This document shows positions 42,092-47,019 of a DNA stretch of 47,019 bases, piece by piece (within the stretch, counting starts at the first letter, position 1; each line of letters begins with the position of its first letter). The translations under genes and the position numbers were made by a program. Source of the stretch: an uncultured Clostridia bacterium. Lineage in GTDB: Bacteria; Bacillota; Clostridia; Oscillospirales; Acutalibacteraceae. The DNA is taken from assembly GCA_945787805.1 (NCBI GenBank), contig CALZID010000014.1, positions 1 through 47,019 of the forward strand, given 5' to 3'. Under the pieces are notes generated by a model that worked only from the letters and a program-made list of their open reading frames with translations, was not told where the DNA came from and did not search any database.

Positions 42092-42949
42092 TTATTCCTG
42101 TGGGGTGAGGCCGGTTAATTCCGTAAAGGCGGTCAACTCATAACTTGGAAAATAAACTCCCCACGACTCACCGTTGTGCAAAACTTCGAGTATGTAATAG
42201 GGTTTAAAGTGCACACAACCATAGTCGTCAACCCCTAACTTATACTCTTTATATTTTCCTTTTTTGGGGTTTTCCTCTTTATTCCAACCCGGAACACTTA
42301 TATTTTTATTAACCTTATGAATAGCCTTTAATGATGACAGCGGGAATGCGTATTTATTTTCCAAATCTGCAAGTATCAAATTATCATTTTCAATAAACGC
42401 TTTGAATTCAACATTAATATACGGCGTCGGATTAAGCCCCGCTTCTTTCGCTTTTGGCTCGCCGTCTTTCATTTTGTATGTAAAAGCTAATATATCAACA
42501 GTTTCAGCCGTTTCGGGCACATCTAAATCAGAATAAATACTTTTGCTGACTGATTCAAGTTTTCTTACAACATTTTCGCCCGTATCTGTATTAAGTGTTT
42601 CTTTTTGCTTCTTTACGCTTAAAATTTTAAGAATTGCCCAGGTAACAAGACAAGTGCCGCAAACCCAGAACAACCACGGTGCGTTCTGATAACACTGTGA
42701 AAGAGTAATATCCGACCACGCTCTTATAATTCCTGATAAACACAACACACCTGCCACTCCGCACACGCCTTGAATTATGCGTAACGGTAACGGTATTTTT
42801 GATTCTTCAACCAAACCGAATGCGTCTTCCTGTGCATTTTCAAAAGTTTGCATTTGTAATTGTGACACCGTTTTTACTATAAATTCTTCTCCGTTAAACT
42901 TTTCATTTTTCTTATTCTCTGTAATATCAATACCAATAAACGGCTTCAT
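42092..42949 (-). CDS. Unrecognised two-TM membrane protein
   Basis: I do not recognise this 285-residue protein. Residues 1-50 are soluble and polar, two membrane segments lie near 56-76 and 90-108, and the remaining 175 residues are soluble, rich in Lys and aromatic residues, with several beta-like strands (YINVEFKAFIENDNLILADL and the closing YYILEVL). The two segments form a hairpin, so both ends lie on the same side, probably the cytoplasm. It stands alone between palindromic repeat clusters, 133 bases after the SPFH gene in the same orientation. The ATG follows GGGGGAA. Confidence 0.75.
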   Translation of the reverse strand: MKPFIGIDITENKKNEKFNGEEFIVKTVSQLQMQTFENAQEDAFGLVEESKIPLPLRIIQGVCGVAGVLCLSGIIRAWSDITLSQCYQNAPWLFWVCGTCLVTWAILKILSVKKQKETLNTDTGENVVRKLESVSKSIYSDLDVPETAETVDILAFTYKMKDGEPKAKEAGLNPTPYINVEFKAFIENDNLILADLENKYAFPLSSLKAIHKVNKNISVPGWNKEENPKKGKYKEYKLGVDDYGCVHFKPYYILEVLHNGESWGVYFPSYELTAFTELTGLTPQE

Positions 42950-42976
42950 TTTCCCCCATCCTTTACATTAAATTTC

Positions 42977-43058
42977 GGCGGGGGCAAGCCCCCGCCCTAC
43001 CTTGCTTATTTTGATTTTATGAAATTTCACAGGGTGGGCACATAAGCCCCACCCCTAC
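42977..43058. repeat. Two GC-rich palindromic repeats between the SPFH and two-TM genes
   Basis: Units at 42977-43000 (GGCGGGGGCAAGCCCCCGCC core) and 43032-43058 (GGGTGGG ... CCCACCCC), each ending in CCCTAC or CCCCTAC, the same family as 41810-42003. Confidence 0.78.
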
Positions 43059-43082
43059 ATTCACATTGAGATTTTACGGCAA

Positions 43083-43976
43083 TCAATCCTTCTTTGCCAA
43101 TTCGGTTAATGATGTTGCAAGACCTGCAAGTCCTTGAATTTCTGACGGAATGATAATCTTTGTTGCTTTTCCGTCGGCAGCCTTTTCAAAGGATTCGAGA
43201 GCTTTAATGCTGATAAATTCTTGACTTGGGTTAACCTTGTTAATCATTTCGATACCGGTAGCTGTTGCTTCTTGGATTTTTATAATTGCAGCAGCCTCAC
43301 CCTCTGCTTCACGGATTTTTGATTCTTTGATAGCGTCGGCACGAAGAATTGCGGACTCTTTTTCACCTTCGGCTACGAGAATTGCGGCTTTCTTTTCACC
43401 CTCGGCTTGAAGAATTTTTTCACGGCGTTCGCGTTCTGCTTTCATCTGCTTCTCCATTGAATCTTGAATTTCTCTCGGAGGCATAATGTTTTTAAGCTCA
43501 ACACGGTTAATCTTGATACCCCAGGCATCGGTTGCTTCGTCAAGCACTTCTGTAATCTTTGAGTTGATTGTATCTCTTGATGTGAGAGTTGCGTCAAGCT
43601 CAAGGTCACCGATAATGTTACGAAGAGTTGTTGCCGTAAGGTTTTCGATAGCCATCATCGGTCTTTCAACACCGTAAGTATAGAGCTTCGGTTCAATGAT
43701 TCGATAGAAAACAACTGTGTCGATTGACATTGTAACATTATCCTTTGTGATAACCGGCTGCGGCGGGAAATCAACAACGGCTTCTTTAAGGCTGACTCTT
43801 TTTGCCACTCTGTCAATAATCGGGATTTTAACATGAAGTCCTGTTTGCCAGGTTGTGTGATATGCGCCCAGTCTTTCAATAACGAAAGCGTTTGCCTGCG
43901 GTACAATGCGTACATTTGCTACGATGATTGCAATGAGTATTACTGCGATGATTGTTGGTATTACTAATAATTCCAT
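43083..43976 (-). CDS. SPFH/band 7 (stomatin-like) membrane protein
   Basis: The 297-residue protein has one N-terminal membrane segment (about residues 3-22), the band 7 domain (ANAFVIERLGAYHTTWQTGLH onward) and a Glu/Ala-rich coiled-coil helix (about 195-250) used for ring-like assembly. Such proteins form membrane microdomains and scaffold proteases or other membrane enzymes. It directly follows an NfeD gene, the standard partner, with 16 bases between them, so a joint complex is likely. Confidence 0.95.
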   Translation of the reverse strand: MELLVIPTIIAVILIAIIVANVRIVPQANAFVIERLGAYHTTWQTGLHVKIPIIDRVAKRVSLKEAVVDFPPQPVITKDNVTMSIDTVVFYRIIEPKLYTYGVERPMMAIENLTATTLRNIIGDLELDATLTSRDTINSKITEVLDEATDAWGIKINRVELKNIMPPREIQDSMEKQMKAERERREKILQAEGEKKAAILVAEGEKESAILRADAIKESKIREAEGEAAAIIKIQEATATGIEMINKVNPSQEFISIKALESFEKAADGKATKIIIPSEIQGLAGLATSLTELAKKD

Positions 43977-43992
43977 AGTTTTTTCTCCTTTG

Positions 43993-44436
43993 TTAATTCA
44001 TTTTAGTTATAATAAGAGTTGTGCTGTTCACACTCTTAATAACCGCTTTTTCATTTTCTGAAAGCGTTTCACCGTTTTCGGTGACTGCTTTCCAATAGAT
44101 GTCGCCTAATTTTACTCTTCCGTTTATTCCGTTTGTCCTGTCAACTACGGTTACGATTTTGCCTATCAGCTTTTCATTTTGGTCAACATCGTCAACGGGC
44201 TTTTTAATGTATTTTTTATAAATTCTGCGGAAAACCGCCATAAATACTGCGCTTAGAAGTACAAATATTGCAATTTGCCATACTGCGCTTTTTATGACGA
44301 ACGACAAAAGACAGGTAATTACCGCCGCAGGCACAAACCATATAGACACAAGTGCCGTTGTGCACAATTCAACTATTAAGAAGAATATGCCCACCGCTAT
44401 CCATATAATCCAAGGATTAGCCATAAAGTATTCCAT
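43993..44436 (-). CDS. NfeD-family membrane protein
   Basis: The 147-residue protein has three to four membrane segments in the first 85 residues followed by a small OB-fold domain (IGKIVTVVDRTNGINGRVKLGDIYWKA shows the typical strand pattern). It is the short form without the ClpP-like protease domain. NfeD proteins work with SPFH partners, here encoded 16 bases downstream. A very strong AAAGGGGG site precedes the ATG, which is 12 bases after the DUF6054-like gene. Confidence 0.92.
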   Translation of the reverse strand: MEYFMANPWIIWIAVGIFFLIVELCTTALVSIWFVPAAVITCLLSFVIKSAVWQIAIFVLLSAVFMAVFRRIYKKYIKKPVDDVDQNEKLIGKIVTVVDRTNGINGRVKLGDIYWKAVTENGETLSENEKAVIKSVNSTTLIITKMN

Positions 44437-44448
44437 AAAAGTCCCCCT

Positions 44449-44769
44449 TTATTCTATTATATAACGGCACAAAGCATCTCTGATACAGTTTTCAAAGCTG
44501 CCTGAAGCGCCCCAGTCAAAGCGAAACAAGCCCTGACCGCCGCCTCCGCTCACGGCGTGAATATGCGTTCTGCCGTTCACAGTGTCAATTATGACCGTTA
44601 GCGTCAAGCGGTTTCCCGCTCTGTAATAATGCTTGTCAAACACAAGCACCGTTACGCCCGCATTTTCATATTCATCCGTAAGCGTGCCCGTAATCGAACC
44701 GTTGACAACTGTGTCCTTAATAATCTCTCCTGCCTCGTTGGCATTTATTGCCACGCAAAAATCCAACAT
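44449..44769 (-). CDS. DUF6054-like small protein
   Basis: The 106-residue protein has no membrane segment. It shows two beta-rich stretches (VTVLVFDKHYYRAGNRLTLTVIID and THIHAVSGGGGQGLF) and a C-terminal helix, a pattern I associate with DUF6054, whose function is unknown. I start at ATG 44769 with GGGGGA upstream. It lies 13 bases after the DUF1836 regulator-like gene and 12 before nfeD, so the four genes 45343 to 43083 appear to form one operon. Confidence 0.75.
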   Translation of the reverse strand: MLDFCVAINANEAGEIIKDTVVNGSITGTLTDEYENAGVTVLVFDKHYYRAGNRLTLTVIIDTVNGRTHIHAVSGGGGQGLFRFDWGASGSFENCIRDALCRYIIE

Positions 44770-44782
44770 ATAAATCCCCCTT

Positions 44783-45343
44783 TCACCCCAACTGTGCAAA
44801 AGCCTTTTGTGCCAGCTCTCTGATTTGCGTCGAGAGAAACGCCAGCACCATTGCTTTCAATGCGGTTTTAAGCTTTTTTTCCGATACCGCATCGCTGATT
44901 TTGATTTTTTCAACCTGTGTTTCGATGACTTTATCGAGATAATCTGTATCAAGAGCCGAGCTCTGCTCACAGATATATATTATATTGCACAGTGTATTGA
45001 ATAAGTCCTTATCGGGTAAAATATCGTCTGTGCGGTCATCCACCGACCCGTTTATATAGCTCATCAGAAAGGCGATTTGTTCAAGCTGCATTGAGCCGCG
45101 CATCATATTTATGAGTATAATGCGCATTACTTGTTCTTCACCGTAGCGCTTTCCTTCGGGATTTTTCACCCAGCCGCGTTTTACCCAATTTTGAATTGTT
45201 GACGGCTCCAGCCCCGTCAGCGCAGTTACCTGAGCCAAGGTAAGCCCTTTTGTTACCGTCAAAAGCGGAGAAATCAATGAATAGCAATTTTCTGCCGCCG
45301 AGCTGTTAAAATCAAGTACCGTTCCCGGTATTTTTTCTAACAT
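44783..45343 (-). CDS. DUF1836 protein, MerR-like helix-turn-helix
   Basis: The 186-residue protein carries a MerR-type winged helix in the middle (LTLAQVTALTGLEPSTIQNWVKRGWVKN, then KRYGEEQVMRIILINMMRG), typical of DUF1836. The C-terminal half is helical and may bind a ligand or dimerise. It is the first gene of the operon leading to nfeD and the SPFH gene. AAAGGAGGG precedes the ATG. Its promoter contains palindromes in the spacer and over the -10, so autoregulation is likely but not shown. Confidence 0.88.
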   Translation of the reverse strand: MLEKIPGTVLDFNSSAAENCYSLISPLLTVTKGLTLAQVTALTGLEPSTIQNWVKRGWVKNPEGKRYGEEQVMRIILINMMRGSMQLEQIAFLMSYINGSVDDRTDDILPDKDLFNTLCNIIYICEQSSALDTDYLDKVIETQVEKIKISDAVSEKKLKTALKAMVLAFLSTQIRELAQKAFAQLG

Positions 45344-45377
45344 AATCCTTTTACCCTCCTTTCATCATTGTGATATG

Positions 45378-45406
45378 ATTATATCATAGGTTCATTTGAA
45401 CTTCAA
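45378..45406 (-). promoter_or_regulatory. Sigma-A promoter with palindromic operator candidates, DUF1836 operon
   Basis: Minus-strand TTGAAG (45401-45406), 17 bases, perfect TATAAT (45378-45383). The palindrome GTTCATTTGAAC (45390-45401) lies in the spacer and touches the -35, and TGATAT/ATATCA around 45371-45386 covers the -10. MerR-family regulators often bind such spacer palindromes. Confidence 0.7.
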
Positions 45407-45521
45407 GTGAGTTTTTTTGACAATTTTAATATTTCTTTTAATGATTTTTTCATAACACCGCATATTTTCTTTTATTTTCTTATTTTTTCTCGATTTTTTA
45501 TATGTTTTTCTAATTTTTAAC

Positions 45522-45550
45522 AAAAAAAGCAGAGCCGAAGCTCCGCTTTT
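45522..45550 (-). terminator. Intrinsic terminator of the MATE gene
   Basis: AAAAGC-A-GAGC pairs with GCTC-C-GCTTTT around CGAA with one mismatch; a T-run follows on the minus strand. It is a few bases beyond the MATE stop. Confidence 0.8.
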
Positions 45551-45553
45551 GTC

Positions 45554-46930
45554 TTATATAATCATATCTTTCATTTTTCGTTTTGCTTTTTTGAGTGTTT
45601 TTATAAGGAAAATCGCACTCAATATCAACGATACCACTTCTGCTATGGGGAATGCAAACCAAACAAGCTCAAGTCTTCCCGTTTGCGCCAGCGCCCAGGC
45701 ACACGGCAAAAGCACAACTAACTGTCGGCAAGCCGAAACAATCAAGCTGTAATTCGGATTACCGATTGCCTGACAAACAGAGCCGGCAATAATACAAAAT
45801 CCCGCAAATATCAGGTGAATACCAATAATTCTAAGCGCCGGCACGCCGATAGCGAGCATTTCTTCTGATGCGTTAAACAGCAAAAGCAATTTGTCGGGTA
45901 TTGTTTCAAAGGCAACAACACCCACAGTCATAATCGCCGTTGCGGTTATGAGAGTAATAAAAACAGTCTTTTTGACTCGTGGGAATTTTCTTGCACCGTA
46001 ATTATACGCAATAATGGGCACCATTCCGTTATTAAGGCCGAAGATGGGCATAAAAATAAAGCTTTGAAGCTTGAAATATGCGCCTAAAACAGCCGTTGCG
46101 GTTGTTGTGAACGCAATAAGAATTTTATTCAAAGTAAATGTCATAACAGAGCCGATTGACTGCATTACAATTGACGGTAAACCTATTTTATAAATATCTT
46201 TTACAATTTCTCTGTTAAAACGAATTAGCTTTGTGCTGAAATGAATGTCCTTATTGATTGTTAGGTTGAAAATAATCGCACCCAGAGCCGCAATAATTTG
46301 CCCCGTAACCGTGGCAACTGCCGCACCCGCAACTTCAAGCTTCGGAAAACCGAATAAGCCGAAAATCAAAATCGGGTCCAAAACAATATTTGTAATTGCA
46401 CCGATTAAATGGGTGACCATTGTGCAGAATGTTCTGCCCGTTGCCTGTAAAATCTTTTCAAAACAGAATTGCGCTACAATACCGAATGAACAAATCATAC
46501 AAATCATAGTGTATTGCGTGCCGTAGGTGACAATTTCTTCAACCTTTGTCTGCGCTAAAAAGAAAGGCTTTGAAAGCAATAATCCGATAATTGCAAAAGC
46601 CGCAGCGCTGCAAATTGCAAGGAATACTCCTGTATTTGCTATTTGGTTCGCTCTGTGAAAATCTTTTTCGCCCAACGCTCTTGAGAGAAGCGCACTCATA
46701 CCTACAGCCGTACCGCCGCAGACGGCAATCATAATCTGCTGCATGGGGAATGCAAGCGACACCGCATTCAGCGCATTTTCACCTAATTGTGAAACGAAAA
46801 TACTGTCCACTATGTTATAACACGCCTGAACCAGCATTGAAATCATCATGGGGGTTGCCATTGACGCTAAAAGCTTTCCCTCGGGCATTACGCCCATTTT
46901 ATTTTCTTGAATATTTCTTTGTTCTGCCAT
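45554..46930 (-). CDS. MATE-family efflux transporter
   Basis: The 458-residue membrane protein has twelve hydrophobic segments in two homologous halves, beginning LASMATPMMISMLVQACYNIVDSIFVSQLGENALNAVSLAFP, the hallmark of the MATE/NorM-DinF group. It exports drugs or metabolites by Na+ or H+ antiport. The ATG at 46930 has AGGAAT upstream. It is a single gene with its own terminator; the 89 bases upstream to the window end hold no feature I can support. Confidence 0.95.
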   Translation of the reverse strand: MAEQRNIQENKMGVMPEGKLLASMATPMMISMLVQACYNIVDSIFVSQLGENALNAVSLAFPMQQIMIAVCGGTAVGMSALLSRALGEKDFHRANQIANTGVFLAICSAAAFAIIGLLLSKPFFLAQTKVEEIVTYGTQYTMICMICSFGIVAQFCFEKILQATGRTFCTMVTHLIGAITNIVLDPILIFGLFGFPKLEVAGAAVATVTGQIIAALGAIIFNLTINKDIHFSTKLIRFNREIVKDIYKIGLPSIVMQSIGSVMTFTLNKILIAFTTTATAVLGAYFKLQSFIFMPIFGLNNGMVPIIAYNYGARKFPRVKKTVFITLITATAIMTVGVVAFETIPDKLLLLFNASEEMLAIGVPALRIIGIHLIFAGFCIIAGSVCQAIGNPNYSLIVSACRQLVVLLPCAWALAQTGRLELVWFAFPIAEVVSLILSAIFLIKTLKKAKRKMKDMII

Positions 46931-47019
46931 TTTACAATTCCTAATCTCTTTTTGCGAAAAATAAGGGGTTGTAAAAAAAGTGTAGACCGCATAAAACCCA
47001 ATATATAAAGGTTTTTTAA

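Overview
The window reads as a chromosomal segment of an AT-rich, low-GC Gram-positive bacterium of class Clostridia, most likely an uncultured gut member of the Oscillospirales/Ruminococcaceae side. This rests on strong AGGAGG-type ribosome binding sites, sigma-A promoters, frequent TTG starts, the Clostridia-type order topA-trmFO-rnc-(radical SAM)-smc-ftsY, TrmFO for tRNA m5U54, a BspA-type leucine-rich repeat protein, a sortase-type cell-wall signal, and dense intergenic palindrome families. The lineage is inference. I see no prophage, insertion sequence, CRISPR array or recognisable defence island.

Layout. 1-2438 (minus): the N-terminal 570 codons of a secreted BspA-like repeat protein, cut by the window edge, behind a metallophosphoesterase with altered metal-ligand motifs. 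2458-5510 (plus): a D,D-carboxypeptidase and a serine beta-lactamase-like hydrolase, closed by a perfect hairpin terminator. 5525-9967 (minus): an SDR oxidoreductase, then a tRNA-Thr (plus) flanked by two clusters of short hairpins, then ilvE and a membrane nucleotide-sugar dehydratase for surface glycans. 10057-12070 (plus): an unrecognised 104-residue protein, an RlmD-family 23S rRNA methyltransferase and a Nim-like flavoprotein.

12145-34960 (all minus) is mainly the information-processing core. In transcription order it holds infC-rpmI-rplT behind an attenuator leader, a TrmH-family methyltransferase, dprA, topA, trmFO, rnc, an ELP3-like radical SAM gene, smc, ftsY, rdgB, yhbY, nadD, yqeK, rsfS, leuS, an RlmA-like methyltransferase, a cyclase-family hydrolase, a two-gene chromate transporter, a second RlmD-family enzyme, an ABM-domain protein and an MGMT-like protein. 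Several junctions are 4-base ATGA overlaps, so translation is probably coupled. Together these genes serve ribosome assembly, RNA modification, topology and segregation, protein targeting and nucleotide-pool cleaning.

34988-41722 is an envelope cluster: an LCAT-like lipase/acyltransferase with an IPTTG sorting signal, an anchored alkaline phosphatase, a lipoprotein, a multi-spanning M28 peptidase and, divergently, a VanY-like protein that lacks key catalytic residues. 41725-43060 carries several copies of GC-rich palindromes around an unrecognised two-TM protein. 43083-45406 is an SPFH (band 7)/NfeD pair behind DUF6054-like and DUF1836 genes, whose promoter contains palindromes. A MATE exporter ends the window.

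I did not find a clear-cut new multi-gene system. The best leads are an FtsY whose acidic, membrane-targeting-like segment sits at the C terminus, a VanY-fold likely pseudoenzyme, an M28 peptidase split by membrane hairpins, an infC with an AUC start behind an attenuator, and the hairpin arrays around the tRNA gene.
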